Positions 10,643-20,649 of a stretch of DNA of 64,000 bases are shown piece after piece. Position 1 is the stretch's first letter; every line of letters starts with the position of its first letter. Origin of the DNA: Rahnella aceris (lineage in GTDB: Bacteria; Pseudomonadota; Gammaproteobacteria; Enterobacterales; Enterobacteriaceae); the NCBI RefSeq assembly GCF_011684115.1, contig NZ_JAADJV010000002.1, positions 309,209-373,208 of the forward strand. Direction: 5' to 3'. The notes below the pieces were generated by a model. That model saw only the letters and a program-made list of their open reading frames with translations, ran no database searches and had not been told where the DNA came from. The translations under genes were made by a program, and so were the position numbers.

Positions 10643-10675
10643 TCATTGGTTTTCACATTGTTGAATAAAAATCCA

Positions 10676-10711
10676 TAAAAAATCCCCGGCGCGTCAACCG
10701 CTGCCGGGGAT
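10676..10711 (-). terminator. Terminator of the dnaK-dnaJ operon
   Basis: On the minus strand ATCCCCGGC (10711-10703) pairs with GCCGGGGAT (10690-10682), and the stem is followed by a T-run (complement of 10676-10681). It lies about 37 nt after the dnaJ stop. Confidence 0.85.
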
Positions 10712-10747
10712 GTTATCTGGCTTTCCGTCGCTCGATTTAGCGAAAGC

Positions 10748-11881
10748 TTAGCGGGTCAGATCATCAAAGAACTTTTTCACGCCGTCCAGGAAGCTTTTAG
10801 AGCGCGGGCTATTTTTCTCACCCGAAACGCCACCAAAGCTTTCTTCCAGATCACGCAGCAACTGCTTCTGCTTCTCGTTCAGGCTGACCGGAGTTTCCAC
10901 TACCACCCGGCACATCAGGTCGCCCTGAACGCCACCACGGACAGATTTCACACCGCGCCCGCGCATACGGAACATTTTGCCCGTTTGCGTTTCAGCAGGA
11001 ATTTTCAGGCTCACGCGGCCATCAAGCGTTGGCACTTCAATTTCGCCACCCAGTGCTGCCATGGCAAAATTGATTGGCACTTCGCAGTACAGGTTATTAC
11101 CTTCGCGCTCAAAGATTTTATGCGCTTTAACCTGAACCTGAACGTACAAATCACCTGACGGAGCACCATGCTCACCGGCTTCGCCTTCACCCTCCAGACG
11201 AATACGGTCTCCGGTATCCACACCCGCAGGAATCTTCACTGACAGCGTTTTTGAACGTTCTACGCGACCATGACCATGACATTTGGTGCACGGATCTTTA
11301 ATCACTTTACCGCGACCCTGACAGGTCGGACACGCCTGCTGGACTGTGAAGAAGCCCTGACGCATCTGAACCTGACCTGCACCATGACAGGTCGGACAGG
11401 TGGTCGGAGAGCTACCCGCTTTCGCGCCGCTGCCGTGGCAAACGTCACATTCATCCAGTGTCGGGATGCGGATTTCTTTGGTGACACCACGAACGGCCTC
11501 TTCCAGAGTCAGATCCATGTTGTAACGCAGGTCTGAGCCCCGGCTGGCACGCTGACGGCGCCCGCCGCCAAAGATGTCGCCAAAGACGTCACCAAAGATG
11601 TCGCTGAAATCTGCACCGCCGCCGCCGTAGCCACCACCGCCGCCCATGCCACCTTGTTCAAAGGCTGCATGACCATACTGGTCGTAGGCCGCACGCTTTT
11701 GCGCATCGGTCAGAATTTCATAAGCTTCTTTAATTTCTTTGAATTTGCTTTCAGATTCTTTATCGCCCTGATTTCGGTCAGGGTGATGTTTCATCGCCAG
11801 ACGCTTATAAGCCTTTTTGATTTCACGCTCATCCGCTGTTTTGGATACGCCTAAAATCTCATAATAATCTTGCTTCGCCAT
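10748..11881 (-). CDS. dnaJ: Chaperone protein DnaJ (Hsp40)
   Basis: DnaJ delivers substrates to DnaK and stimulates its ATPase. The 377-residue protein has the class A layout: J domain (1-70) with HPD in MKHHPDRNQ; a glycine/phenylalanine region (about 75-105, rich in GGGGG); a zinc-binding region with four CxxCxGxG repeats ([32 protein letters not shown]); and a C-terminal substrate-binding part. It is transcribed with dnaK 99 nt upstream. A 10-bp hairpin in the intervening spacer may tune the dnaJ:dnaK ratio. Start [12 protein letters not shown] matches E. coli. Confidence 0.97.
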   Translation of the reverse strand: MAKQDYYEILGVSKTADEREIKKAYKRLAMKHHPDRNQGDKESESKFKEIKEAYEILTDAQKRAAYDQYGHAAFEQGGMGGGGGYGGGGADFSDIFGDVFGDIFGGGRRQRASRGSDLRYNMDLTLEEAVRGVTKEIRIPTLDECDVCHGSGAKAGSSPTTCPTCHGAGQVQMRQGFFTVQQACPTCQGRGKVIKDPCTKCHGHGRVERSKTLSVKIPAGVDTGDRIRLEGEGEAGEHGAPSGDLYVQVQVKAHKIFEREGNNLYCEVPINFAMAALGGEIEVPTLDGRVSLKIPAETQTGKMFRMRGRGVKSVRGGVQGDLMCRVVVETPVSLNEKQKQLLRDLEESFGGVSGEKNSPRSKSFLDGVKKFFDDLTR

Positions 11882-11906
11882 GCTTTAACCTACCCTCAAC
11901 ATGCGT

Positions 11907-11938
11907 GCACGGGCGTAGAGTTTCCTCGACGCCCGTGC
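11907..11938 (-). repeat. dnaK-dnaJ intercistronic hairpin
   Basis: GCACGGGCGT (11907-11916) is a perfect inverted copy of ACGCCCGTGC (11929-11938), with a 12-nt loop. There is no T-run on the minus strand, so it is not a normal terminator. A stable intercistronic stem here would be expected to affect mRNA processing, decay or partial read-through between dnaK and dnaJ. Confidence 0.7.
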
Positions 11939-11980
11939 TGGTTATCAGTAAAGCTTCTTACTGTGCCCGCTTAAGGGCGA

Positions 11981-13882
11981 TTATTTTTTGTCTTTAACTT
12001 CTTCGAATTCAGCGTCAACAACGTCGTCATCTTTCTGCGCGCTGGTATCGCCGCCTTCAGCCTGACCTTGTTGCTGAGCCATTTCCATCAGTTTGCCGGA
12101 AACCTGTACCAGCGCCTGGATTTTCGCTTCGATATCAGCCTTATCTTCACCTTTAGCAGACACTTCCAGTGCTTTCAGGGCTTCTTCTACTGCGGTTTTG
12201 TCTTCAGCTGGCAGTTTGTCGCCAGCTTCTTCCAGTTGCTTACGGGTACCGTGGATCAGATGGTCCGCCTGATTGCGGGTCTGAACCAGTTCTTCAAACT
12301 TACGGTCAGATTCAGCATTGGCTTCAGCATCGTTAACCATTTTCTGGATTTCTTCTTCGCTCAGACCAGAAGATGCCTTGATGGTGATCTTCTGCTCACG
12401 GCCGGTATTTTTGTCTTTCGCAGACACGTGCAGGATACCATCGGCATCAAGGTCGAAGGTGACTTCGATCTGAGCCTGACCGCGTGGTGCTGCCTGAATA
12501 CCGTCCAGGTTGAACTGACCCAGAGATTTGTTATCACTTGAACGCTTACGTTCACCCTGCAACACATGGATGGTGACTGCAGACTGGTTGTCTTCCGCAG
12601 TAGAGAACACCTGACTGTGTTTGGTCGGGATGGTGGTGTTTTTAGTGATAAGCGGAGTCATCACGCTGCCCATGGTTTCGATACCCAGAGACAACGGAGT
12701 CACATCCAGCAGCAGAACGTCTTTCACGTCACCTGCCAGGACACCACCCTGAACTGCTGCACCGATTGCCACAGCTTCATCCGGGTTCACGTCTTTACGT
12801 GGTTCTTTACCGAAGAAATCAGCAACTTTCTTCTGAACCATTGGCATACGGGTCTGACCACCCACCAGGATAACGTCCTGAATGTCAGAAACTGACAGGC
12901 CTGCGTCTTTCAGCGCCACTTTCAGTGGTTCGATAGAACGGTTAACCAGGTCCTCAACCAAAGATTCCAGTTTTGCACGGGTCACTTTGATGTTCATGTG
13001 TTTTGGACCTGACGCATCAGCAGTGATGTACGGCAGGTTCACGTCAGTTTGCTGAGCAGAAGACAATTCGATCTTCGCTTTTTCAGCGGCTTCTTTCAGA
13101 CGTTGCATCGCCAGTGGATCGTTACGCAGATCCATGCCTTGCTCTTTCTTAAATTCTTCAACCAGATAGTTGATCATACGGCTGTCGAAGTCTTCACCAC
13201 CAAGGTGAGTGTCACCGTTGGTCGCCAGTACTTCAAAGGTTTTTTCGCCGTCAACTTCATCAATTTCGATAATAGAGATATCGAAAGTACCACCACCGAG
13301 GTCGTATACCGCGATAGTACGGTTGCCGATTTCACGATCCAGACCATAAGCCAGTGCCGCAGCAGTCGGTTCGTTGATGATACGTTTGACTTCCAGACCT
13401 GCGATACGGCCAGCGTCTTTCGTTGCCTGACGCTGAGCATCGTTGAAGTAAGCAGGTACGGTGATAACAGCTTCAGTTACAGGTTCACCCAGATAATCTT
13501 CAGCGGTTTTCTTCATTTTCTTCAACACTTCTGCAGAGATCTGCGGAGGTGCGATTTTCTGACCTTTAACGTCGATCCAGGCGTCGCCATTGTCAGCGCT
13601 TACGATCTGGTAAGGCATGATGCCTTTATCACGTTGTACTTCTTCATCCTGGAAGCGACGGCCAATCAGGCGCTTGATCGCGAACAGGGTGTTCTGCGGG
13701 TTAGTCACAGCCTGACGTTTAGCCGGAGAACCTACCAGAGTCTCGCCATCTGCCGCATAAGCGATGATGGAAGGAGTGGTGCGGTCGCCTTCAGCATTCT
13801 CCAGTACACGAGCAGTCGTGCCATCCATGATAGCTACACAAGAGTTGGTGGTGCCCAGGTCGATCCCAATAATTTTACCCAT
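11981..13882 (-). CDS. dnaK: Chaperone protein DnaK (Hsp70)
   Basis: DnaK is the major cytoplasmic Hsp70 and, with DnaJ and GrpE, folds nascent chains and keeps sigma-32 in check. The 633-residue protein shows the ATPase domain beginning [12 protein letters not shown], the phosphate loop DLGGGTFD near residue 194, a linker with [13 protein letters not shown] near residue 390, the substrate-binding beta domain, and a helical lid ending in the acidic tail EFEEVKDKK. Length is 5 residues below E. coli, from the disordered tail ([10 protein letters not shown]). Two heat-shock promoters lie upstream. Confidence 0.98.
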   Translation of the reverse strand: MGKIIGIDLGTTNSCVAIMDGTTARVLENAEGDRTTPSIIAYAADGETLVGSPAKRQAVTNPQNTLFAIKRLIGRRFQDEEVQRDKGIMPYQIVSADNGDAWIDVKGQKIAPPQISAEVLKKMKKTAEDYLGEPVTEAVITVPAYFNDAQRQATKDAGRIAGLEVKRIINEPTAAALAYGLDREIGNRTIAVYDLGGGTFDISIIEIDEVDGEKTFEVLATNGDTHLGGEDFDSRMINYLVEEFKKEQGMDLRNDPLAMQRLKEAAEKAKIELSSAQQTDVNLPYITADASGPKHMNIKVTRAKLESLVEDLVNRSIEPLKVALKDAGLSVSDIQDVILVGGQTRMPMVQKKVADFFGKEPRKDVNPDEAVAIGAAVQGGVLAGDVKDVLLLDVTPLSLGIETMGSVMTPLITKNTTIPTKHSQVFSTAEDNQSAVTIHVLQGERKRSSDNKSLGQFNLDGIQAAPRGQAQIEVTFDLDADGILHVSAKDKNTGREQKITIKASSGLSEEEIQKMVNDAEANAESDRKFEELVQTRNQADHLIHGTRKQLEEAGDKLPAEDKTAVEEALKALEVSAKGEDKADIEAKIQALVQVSGKLMEMAQQQGQAEGGDTSAQKDDDVVDAEFEEVKDKK

Positions 13883-13928
13883 CTAAAACGTCTCCACTTA
13901 AATTCATATTCGTTCAGGTTGCTACTGT

Positions 13929-13955
13929 ATATGTGGCCGATCTTTTCGATTTCAA
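13929..13955 (-). promoter_or_regulatory. Possible second sigma-32 promoter (P2) of dnaK
   Basis: On the minus strand TTGAAA (13955-13950) is followed after 13 bp by CCACATAT (13936-13929). Spacing is identical to P1 and the position matches E. coli dnaK P2, but the -10 element deviates from CCCCATNT. Confidence 0.5.
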
Positions 13956-14004
13956 CAGCCCCATTTAACGGATTTCCCGACGGTAACAACTGCGGTTGGG
14001 AATA

Positions 14005-14035
14005 AGATGGGGCCATGCAGCTCAGCATCAAGGGG
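14005..14035 (-). promoter_or_regulatory. Sigma-32 heat-shock promoter (P1) of dnaK
   Basis: On the minus strand CCCCTTGATG (14035-14026), 13 bp, then CCCCATCT (14012-14005). This is an almost perfect sigma-32 promoter with the same -35 as E. coli dnaK P1 and the same spacing. It implies a leader of about 115 nt. The rest of the 13883-14201 spacer holds no gene; the satP ribosome site (GAGG) is at its right end. Confidence 0.9.
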
Positions 14036-14201
14036 CAAAGTGAAAAAAAATCTTCAATTGCTGTTACGCCAGATCAATGTTTGCTGACGCAACCCTCCTT
14101 ATGATGCCGCGCGCTTCTAAAGATATGTGGGTTTTTTACTCATTTCCCAAGCGTTTCTTCCCCCGATTATCAATTAATAATAATTCCGATACAGAGGATC
14201 T

Positions 14202-14801
14202 ATGCACAGCAAAACGTTGGCAAATCCAGGCCCGCTCGGGTTGATGGGATTTGGTATGACCACTATCTTATTGAATTTACACAATGCAGGCTTTTTTCCC
14301 CTGACAGCAGTGATTGTCAGTATGGGGATTTTTTATGGTGGTTTGATTCAGATTCTTGCCGGGATGATGGAATTTAAAAAAGGGAATACGTTCGGCACGA
14401 CCGCATTCACTTCTTATGGCGCATTCTGGTTAAGCCTGGTTGGCATCCTGATGCTGCCGCGCATGGGCATGGCTGAAGCCAGCAGCGAAAGCTTCCTTGG
14501 CGCTTACCTCGGCATCTGGGGCGTGTTCACCTTATTCATGTTCTTTGGCACCCTGAAAGCAAACCGTGGTTTACAGATCGTTTTCGGCAGTCTGGTTATT
14601 CTGTTCGCGCTGTTGTGCTTCGGTAATATGACCGGAAACACGGCGGTACTGCATTTTGCCGGTTTCGAAGGGATCTTCTGTGGCGCCAGCGCGATTTATC
14701 TGGCGATGGCCGAAGTGCTGAACGAGCAATATGGCCGTACCGTTTTGCCGGTCGGTGAGCCGAAAAACCACGCTCCCCAGGTTGACGCGGTTGTGGCATA
14801 A
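14202..14801 (+). CDS. satP: Acetate/succinate:H+ symporter SatP (YaaH family)
   Basis: SatP belongs to the GPR1/FUN34/YaaH family of six-helix inner-membrane channels/symporters for acetate and succinate. The 199-residue protein has the family signature [14 protein letters not shown] at about residues 8-21 and six hydrophobic segments. The C-terminus is a short charged tail. RBS GAGG precedes the ATG. It stands alone between dnaK and an MFS gene, and a bidirectional terminator follows. E. coli has yaaW/yaaI between satP and dnaK; they are absent here. Confidence 0.93.
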   Translation: MHSKTLANPGPLGLMGFGMTTILLNLHNAGFFPLTAVIVSMGIFYGGLIQILAGMMEFKKGNTFGTTAFTSYGAFWLSLVGILMLPRMGMAEASSESFLGAYLGIWGVFTLFMFFGTLKANRGLQIVFGSLVILFALLCFGNMTGNTAVLHFAGFEGIFCGASAIYLAMAEVLNEQYGRTVLPVGEPKNHAPQVDAVVA

Positions 14802-14821
14802 GCCCCCTCAGCCAGACGCAA

Positions 14822-14847
14822 AAAGCCCTGCGATGCAGGGTTTTTTT
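14822..14847. terminator. Bidirectional terminator between satP and the MFS gene
   Basis: CCCTGC (14826-14831) pairs with GCAGGG (14835-14840) around GAT, flanked by an A-run and a T7 run, so it can serve the convergent satP and MFS genes. Confidence 0.85.
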
Positions 14848-14861
14848 ATGCATAAAAGAAA

Positions 14862-16184
14862 TCACTGGCCGGAAGTTGCGCCTTCGGCAAATTTCTCTGT
14901 ACGGATCGTTTCGCTGTTCAAATCGCGGCTAAGGTAAATACCGGTCAGCAAGCCAATCACCGACAAGGCCAGCACATAATAAGCCGGAGCCATCGGCGTC
15001 AGACGCATAATCAGCGTGACGAAGACCGGAGTCAGGCCGCCGAAAATCGCGTAGGCCATGTTGTATGAGAAAGAGATGCCGGTAAAACGCACTTCCGCCG
15101 GGAAGGCCCGCACTATCACATAAGGTACTGCGCCGACCACACCTACGCTCAACCCCGCCAGCGCATACATGCCCATCAGCACCGAGGCATCAGCCGCGAC
15201 CATGTGATAGAAAGACCAGCTGCAAATCCCGAGGAAGAGACTGCCGAAAATAAAGGTTTTGCTGGCACCGAGGCGATCAACAATGCTTCCCGAGATAATG
15301 CATCCAAACATCAGCGCTACTGTAGCCAGACAGTTGGCTTGTAATGCGGCTGCCGCCGGAATGCCGAATTGCTTCTGCAACCAGGTTGGCGTCATCAGGA
15401 TCACCACCACGATACCGGCGGATAACAGCCAGGTCATCAGCATCGATACCACGATTTCTTTTTTATGATTGGCCACGACAGATTTCAACGGCAATTCTTC
15501 CGCCAGCGCCTTATGCGCTTTCATTTCCATAAAGACAGGCGTTTCCTGTAACCATCGGCGCAGATACATCGCGATCAGACCAAAAATGCCGCCGATGAAA
15601 AACGGAATACGCCAGCCGTACTGACTGATGGTCGCTGGCGTCAAGCTGGTGTTCAGTAAAGTTGCCACCAGAGAACCCAGCAGAATCCCCAACGTTAAAC
15701 CGGCGGTGAGGGTGCCGCAGGCGAAACCAATGCGGTTACGTGGCACATGTTCAGCGACAAACACCCACGCGCCCGGCACTTCGCCGCCGATCGCCGCGCC
15801 CTGTAACAGACGCATCAGCAGCAGCAACAGCGGTGCTGCCATGCCAATCGAGGCGTAGGTTGGCAACAGCCCCATTGCCAGTGTCGGTAAAGCCATTAAT
15901 AAAATACTCAGGCTGAACATGCGCTTACGGCCAACCAAATCACCGAAGTGCGCCATGATGATACCGCCCAACGGGCGCGCCAGATAACCGGCAGCGAAAA
16001 TACCAAAAGTCTGAACCTGACGCAGCCAGTCGGGCATATTGGCCGGGAAGAAGAGATCGCCAATTACCGCAGCGAAAAAGACGAAAATGATGAAATCGTA
16101 GAATTCGAGGGCGCCACCCAGTGCCGCCAGGGAAAGCGTTTTGAAGTCCTGCCGGTTCAACCGGCGCGATTGTGTGTGTTGCAT
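14862..16184 (-). CDS. MFS transporter, metabolite:H+ symporter (MHS) type
   Basis: This 440-residue protein has about 12 membrane segments and the two MFS loop motifs: FGDLVGRKRMF after helix 2 and a weaker copy IVDRLGASKTF after helix 8. The N-terminal ALGGALEFYDFIIF and the RPLGGIIMAHFGD segment are typical of the MHS subfamily (citrate, alpha-ketoglutarate, shikimate, proline/betaine carriers). It probably imports an organic acid or osmolyte with protons. It is absent from this location in E. coli. A palindromic element lies in front of the gene (16274-16286). The substrate cannot be read from sequence. Start at 16184 gives MQHTQSRRLNRQDFK. Confidence 0.8.
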   Translation of the reverse strand: MQHTQSRRLNRQDFKTLSLAALGGALEFYDFIIFVFFAAVIGDLFFPANMPDWLRQVQTFGIFAAGYLARPLGGIIMAHFGDLVGRKRMFSLSILLMALPTLAMGLLPTYASIGMAAPLLLLLMRLLQGAAIGGEVPGAWVFVAEHVPRNRIGFACGTLTAGLTLGILLGSLVATLLNTSLTPATISQYGWRIPFFIGGIFGLIAMYLRRWLQETPVFMEMKAHKALAEELPLKSVVANHKKEIVVSMLMTWLLSAGIVVVILMTPTWLQKQFGIPAAAALQANCLATVALMFGCIISGSIVDRLGASKTFIFGSLFLGICSWSFYHMVAADASVLMGMYALAGLSVGVVGAVPYVIVRAFPAEVRFTGISFSYNMAYAIFGGLTPVFVTLIMRLTPMAPAYYVLALSVIGLLTGIYLSRDLNSETIRTEKFAEGATSGQ

Positions 16185-16192
16185 AGGATACC

Positions 16193-16291
16193 GTCAGACA
16201 CCAGAGTAAAAAATGGAAAAAGGTTTTGCCACCTTATGTAAAGTAATCCTTACTATAGCGGCAAATATTTTTCACACCAGTGGTGTCTGAC
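16193..16291. promoter_or_regulatory. Inverted repeats upstream of the MFS gene (possible operator)
   Basis: GTCAGACACCA (16193-16203) recurs inverted as TGGTGTCTGAC (16281-16291). Within the distal copy lies a perfect 13-bp palindrome, ACACCA-G-TGGTGT (16274-16286). The first arm is 9 nt before the MFS start codon, so the pair brackets the likely promoter. A dimeric repressor or activator site is a reasonable reading; no regulator gene is adjacent. Confidence 0.5.
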
Positions 16292-16326
16292 GCTTAACGT
16301 CGCTAAATTTCAAAAAGGAACTGTAT

Positions 16327-16914
16327 TCAGTTTTTTATCTCGCGGCGGGCACTTTTCGGACGGAAAGCTGCTACCACCTCATCATGCGTTTCAACGTAAG
16401 GTCCGTCGAGCAACTGGATGCAATAGGGCACACTGGCAAAAATGCCGGAAACAATCACTTTACCGTCGGCATCTTTCAGTCCTTCCAGCGTTTCCTGAAT
16501 AGATTTCGGCTGGCCAGGTAAATTCAGGATTAAAGCCTGTTTGCGGATCACCCCAACCTGACGTGACAAAATTGCCGTCGGTACAAAGTGCAGGCTGATC
16601 TGACGCATCTGTTCGCCGAAACCGGGCATTTCACGATCGGCAACAGCCAGCGTGGCATCCGGTGTGACATCCCGGCGCGCAGGCCCGGTTCCCCCGGTGG
16701 TTAACACCAGATGGCAGCCGCTTTCATCAACCAGTTCACTGATAGCCTGTTCAATCAAAGGCTGCTCGTCCGGGATCAGCTTTTTCTCCAGCTTAAAAGG
16801 CGTAATAAGCGCTTTTTCCAGCCATTCTTCCAGTGCCGGAATACCTTTGTCCTGATAAACACCGCTTGAGGCGCGGTCCGACACTGATACCAGACCAATC
16901 CGTAATGTATCCAT
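16327..16914 (-). CDS. mog: Molybdopterin adenylyltransferase
   Basis: Mog adenylates molybdopterin, preparing it for molybdate insertion in molybdenum-cofactor synthesis. The 195-residue protein matches E. coli Mog closely: LRIGLVSVSDRASSGVYQD at the N-terminus, the MoaB/Mog signature TTGGTGPARRDVTPDAT, and NLPGQPKSIQETLEG. I use the ATG at 16914 (MDTLRIGLV) instead of the start 6 codons upstream. It lies downstream of talB on the same strand, as in E. coli, but a talB terminator stands between them. Confidence 0.96.
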   Translation of the reverse strand: MDTLRIGLVSVSDRASSGVYQDKGIPALEEWLEKALITPFKLEKKLIPDEQPLIEQAISELVDESGCHLVLTTGGTGPARRDVTPDATLAVADREMPGFGEQMRQISLHFVPTAILSRQVGVIRKQALILNLPGQPKSIQETLEGLKDADGKVIVSGIFASVPYCIQLLDGPYVETHDEVVAAFRPKSARREIKN

Positions 16915-16994
16915 GCTATTTCTCCACAGCATTTTTCTTCGTAGTCACAGCACTCAGTATATCGGTAACCGGCCGGTGGTTTTATCGCAGGCAC

Positions 16995-17020
16995 AAAAAA
17001 AGCGGCTGATTAGCCGCTTT
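16995..17020 (-). terminator. Terminator of talB
   Basis: On the minus strand AGCGGCT (17018-17012) pairs with AGCCGCT (17007-17001) and is followed by seven T residues. It separates talB from mog. Confidence 0.85.
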
Positions 17021-17040
17021 ATGCTGGAACTGAATGCTGA

Positions 17041-17994
17041 TTACAGCAGGTCAGAAATCATTTTTTCCAGTTTACCCTGGTCGATTGCAAACTTACGGAT
17101 GCCGTCAGCCAGTTTATCGATCGCCATTGGATCCTGGTTGTGCTCCCAGTAGAACTGAGATTCAGTCAGTGGCGCAGGACGTGGCTTGGTTTCGCCGGAG
17201 AAGGACAGTTTACGTTCCAGCGGGCCTTCGCTTTCTGCCAGTTCTTTCAGCAGTGCAGGGGCGATGGTCAGACGGTCACAGCCAGCCAGTTCGATGATTT
17301 CACCGATGTTACGGAAGCTTGCGCCCATCACGACAGTTTCGTAGCCGTGTTGTTTGTAGTATTCGTAGATTTCGGTTACGGACACAACGCCCGGATCTTC
17401 ATGCGGTGCGAACTCTTTTTTGTCACCATTGGCTTTGTACCAGTCAAGGATACGACCAACGAACGGAGAAATCAGGAACACGCCCGCTTCAGCACAAGCA
17501 CGCGCCTGTGCGAAGGAGAACAGCAGCGTCAGGTTACAGTTGATGCCTTCTTTTTCCAGTTTCTCTGCAGCGCGGATGCCCTGCCAGGTAGAAGCCAGTT
17601 TGATCAAAATACGGTCGTTGCTGATACCCGCATCGTTATACAGTTTGATCAGGCGTTTGGCTTTGGCCACGCTCGCGTCAGTGTCGTAAGACAGACGTGC
17701 ATCAACTTCTGTTGAAATGCGGCCCGGTACCAGTTTCAGAATTTCCAGACCGATGTTCACTGCCAGTTTGTCAGCGGCATCAGTAATCTGCTGGTCGTGA
17801 TCGCTGCTCTGGTCACGTGCCCAGGCGATTGCTTCGTCGATCAGTTTACGGTATTCAGGAATTTGCGCAGCGCTGAGGATCAGTGACGGGTTGGTGGTCG
17901 CATCCTGCGGCTGGTACAACTTCATTGCCGCGATATCTCCGGTGTCAGCAACAACCTGAGTCATTTGGCGTAGGGAAGTCAGTTTATCGGTCAT
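17041..17994 (-). CDS. talB: Transaldolase B
   Basis: TalB moves a dihydroxyacetone unit between sedoheptulose-7-phosphate and glyceraldehyde-3-phosphate in the non-oxidative pentose phosphate pathway. The 317-residue protein equals E. coli TalB in length. Motifs: DATTNPSLI near residue 31, VDARLSYD, and the Schiff-base lysine in [12 protein letters not shown] (Lys132 in E. coli). ATG at 17994 ([11 protein letters not shown]) is chosen over a 5-codon longer frame because the family starts there. It is divergent from the AlsT-type gene. Confidence 0.97.
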   Translation of the reverse strand: MTDKLTSLRQMTQVVADTGDIAAMKLYQPQDATTNPSLILSAAQIPEYRKLIDEAIAWARDQSSDHDQQITDAADKLAVNIGLEILKLVPGRISTEVDARLSYDTDASVAKAKRLIKLYNDAGISNDRILIKLASTWQGIRAAEKLEKEGINCNLTLLFSFAQARACAEAGVFLISPFVGRILDWYKANGDKKEFAPHEDPGVVSVTEIYEYYKQHGYETVVMGASFRNIGEIIELAGCDRLTIAPALLKELAESEGPLERKLSFSGETKPRPAPLTESQFYWEHNQDPMAIDKLADGIRKFAIDQGKLEKMISDLL

Positions 17995-18269
17995 TTTGGC
18001 ATATCTCATCGTTTGGACGTTTTCGTATAGGCATTTTCATGCCTTGCCTTTGGCTGATGATAACATGCAAAAAGCCAGGCGCAAGGCGCATATCACGGCA
18101 TGCTCGGCTACGAACATCTATGGATTTCTCACCTTCCAAAACACACAAAATTAGCCAAAATGCACATGTTACCCGTTCGATAAAACAGGTATGTTAGCCA
18201 CCCAAAGTGGTCATTGCCCGCAAGCAAACAAATAAAAATGATGAAGGGCAAATCAACCAAGGACAATTT

Positions 18270-19697
18270 ATGAACGACCTGCTGGATTTTTTCGATACTA
18301 TTCTCTGGAGTTCAATCCTGATTTACCTGCTATGCGGCACCGGCATTTACCTTACGTTCCGTCTTGGTTTCATTCAGTTTCGTCACTTTGGCCACCTTTT
18401 CTCCCCCACTCTTTATAAGCGAAAACACATCACACGAGGTATTTCCCCGTGGCGGACGCTGTGTCTCAGCCTTGCATCGCGTATTGGTACCGGGAATCTC
18501 ACCGGTGTCGCCATCGCCATTACGCTCGGCGGCCCTGGCGCTATTTTCTGGATGTGGATTATTGCAGTTTTCAACATGGCGACGGCAATGATAGAAAACA
18601 CGCTGGCGCAGATTTACAAAGGCAATGTAGCCCATGAAAAATTTCGCGGCGGGCCGGCTGATTACATGGAAAAAGGGCTTGGAATGCGCTGGATGGGTAT
18701 CTTGTTTTCCTTGTTGATGGTGATTTCCTGCGGCTTTATTTTCAGCGCCTTACAGGCCAATTCCATTGCTCAGGCTTCTTTCCATCTTCTGCATGTACCG
18801 GCGCTGTCCACCGCCTGCATTTTATCCGTGCTGGTCGCGATACTGATTTTTGGCGGTATACGCGCAATCACCTGGCTTTCGAAATGGCTTGTACCGCTGA
18901 TGGCCTGCGCCTACTTGTTGCTGGCCATCTGGGTTATTGGTCATCACATTGAAAAGTTGCCACAGGTGCTGGTGCTGGTATTCAAAAGCGCCTTCGGCTT
19001 ACAGCAGGCCGCTTCCGGCGCACTGGCGTATGGCGTGACACAGGCCATTACGCAGGGCATGCAACGCGGCGCCTTTGCCAGCGAGGCCGGTGTCGGCTCT
19101 TCACCCAATGCGGCGGCGATGGCGGGCGTAAGCCACCCGGCTATGGTGGGGTTCAGTCAGATGTTTGCCGTCTTCATCGATACCATGGTGATCTGTACCG
19201 CAACCGCGCTGATCATCCTGACGTCAGGAGCCCTTGATCAACCTGACGCCCCGGTTGGCATCCGGCTGATACAGCAATCGATTATGCCGGTGACCGCAGG
19301 CTGGAGCCATGTGGTTCTGGCCATTCTGGTCTTCTCTTTTGCGTTCACGTCGATTGCCGGAAACTATGCCTATGCCGAAAACAATCTGAATTTCTTTCAC
19401 GGTTCTTCGCCCGTTAAATTACTGATTTTCCGGTTGATGGTCATCAGCATGGTGTTCTGCGGATGCCTGATGGAATTACAAGTCCTGTGGAAACTGGCCG
19501 ATATCGTCATGGCGCTGATGGCAATACTCAATCTCACCGCACTGTTGCTGCTTTCGGGCATCGCGGTCAGCGTGGTGAAAGATTATGAACGCCAGCGACG
19601 GATGGGGAAAACGCCGGTGTTTAATCCTGATCACTACCCTGAATTACGCGGTCAGCTCCAGCCCGGCGTCTGGGATAAAAAAATGCCTCCGCGCTGA
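18270..19697 (+). CDS. Alanine/glycine:cation symporter, AlsT/YaaJ type
   Basis: This 475-residue inner-membrane protein belongs to the sodium:alanine (AGCS) symporter family. Family marks are IGTGNLTGVAIAITLGGPGAIFWMW near residues 73-97, the GGIRAITWLSKWLVPLMA segment, and GVGSSPNAAAMAGVSHP near residue 290. About 10-11 membrane helices are visible. The start at 18270 (MNDLLDFFDTILWSS) gives the normal N-terminus and has AAGGACA upstream; a 21-codon extension has no family support. Position beside talB matches E. coli yaaJ, so orthology is likely, though the amino-acid substrate in this organism is inferred. Confidence 0.9.
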   Translation: MNDLLDFFDTILWSSILIYLLCGTGIYLTFRLGFIQFRHFGHLFSPTLYKRKHITRGISPWRTLCLSLASRIGTGNLTGVAIAITLGGPGAIFWMWIIAVFNMATAMIENTLAQIYKGNVAHEKFRGGPADYMEKGLGMRWMGILFSLLMVISCGFIFSALQANSIAQASFHLLHVPALSTACILSVLVAILIFGGIRAITWLSKWLVPLMACAYLLLAIWVIGHHIEKLPQVLVLVFKSAFGLQQAASGALAYGVTQAITQGMQRGAFASEAGVGSSPNAAAMAGVSHPAMVGFSQMFAVFIDTMVICTATALIILTSGALDQPDAPVGIRLIQQSIMPVTAGWSHVVLAILVFSFAFTSIAGNYAYAENNLNFFHGSSPVKLLIFRLMVISMVFCGCLMELQVLWKLADIVMALMAILNLTALLLLSGIAVSVVKDYERQRRMGKTPVFNPDHYPELRGQLQPGVWDKKMPPR

Positions 19698-19808
19698 TTT
19701 CCTGCGCTTTTACCTATCGATATCATGCCTCCATCGCAGTGACTTTTTTGCTACAGTAAGGCAACAAAAATCCTGAATGTGAACCGTCACTGACCAACGG
19801 ACGAGACT

Positions 19809-20582
19809 ATGCTGACCATTATTTCACCTGCCAAAACGCTCGATTACGAAAGCCCGCTTGCGACAACGCGCTATACCCAACCGGAGCTGCTGGATAAATC
19901 CAGCCAGCTGATTACCGTGGCACGTAAAATGTCTCCTGCGCAGATTTCTTCACTGATGGGGATCAGCGACAAACTGGCCCATCTGAACGCCGAACGTTTT
20001 AATGACTGGCAGCCGGATTTCACGCCGGATAACGCCCGTCAGGCCTTGCTGGCCTTTAAAGGCGATGTGTATACCGGTCTGCAGGCAGAAGATTTCAGTG
20101 AGAAGGATTTTGATTTTGCACAGAAACATCTGCGGATGTTGTCAGGTTTATACGGCCTGCTGCGTCCGCTGGATCTGATGATGCCTTACCGTCTGGAAAT
20201 GGGTATCCGTCTGGAAAATCCCCAGGGCGCGAATCTGTATGCCTTCTGGGGAAATTTGCTGACCGAAAAACTCAACCAACTGCTCAGTGAACAAAAAAGC
20301 AAAGTGCTGGTGAATCTGGCGTCTGATGAATACTTCAAAGCGGTGAAACCCAAACTGCTGGATGGCGAAATCATCAAGCCGGTATTCCTCGACGAGAAGA
20401 ACGGCAAATACAAAGTCATCAGCTTCTACGCCAAAAAAGCGCGTGGCCTGATGAGCCGCTTTATTATTAAAGAGCGTCTGGATAAGCCGAAACAGCTTCA
20501 GGATTTCAATCTGGAAGGTTATGAATTTGATGAATCACGTTCGCAGGGCAATGAACTGGTGTTTACCCGTCCTGAGCGCTGA
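19809..20582 (+). CDS. yaaA: Peroxide-stress protein YaaA (DUF328/UPF0246)
   Basis: YaaA lowers free iron during hydrogen peroxide stress in E. coli, where it is under OxyR control, and binds DNA. The 257-residue chain opens with [17 protein letters not shown] and ends [10 protein letters not shown], both family signatures. [15 protein letters not shown] near residue 200 is the conserved lysine-rich core. It follows the AlsT-type gene by 111 nt on the same strand. I cannot point to an OxyR box with confidence. Confidence 0.94.
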   Translation: MLTIISPAKTLDYESPLATTRYTQPELLDKSSQLITVARKMSPAQISSLMGISDKLAHLNAERFNDWQPDFTPDNARQALLAFKGDVYTGLQAEDFSEKDFDFAQKHLRMLSGLYGLLRPLDLMMPYRLEMGIRLENPQGANLYAFWGNLLTEKLNQLLSEQKSKVLVNLASDEYFKAVKPKLLDGEIIKPVFLDEKNGKYKVISFYAKKARGLMSRFIIKERLDKPKQLQDFNLEGYEFDESRSQGNELVFTRPER

Positions 20583-20604
20583 TTGACCTGATCTGCGGAT
20601 ACAA

Positions 20605-20629
20605 AAAAGCCCTCACGAAGAGGGCTTTT
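20605..20629. terminator. Bidirectional terminator between yaaA and thrC
   Basis: AAAAGCCCTC (20605-20614) pairs with GAGGGCTTTT (20620-20629) around ACGAA. Symmetric A/T flanks make it useful for both convergent genes; it ends the thr operon. Confidence 0.9.
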
Positions 20630-20649
20630 GCCTGTCTGAAACACAATAT

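Noticed and set aside
13049..14005. 318-codon plus-strand frame opposite dnaK
   Set aside because: It is the antisense shadow of a strongly conserved gene with biased codons; no ribosome site, no family resemblance, and it crosses the dnaK promoter.
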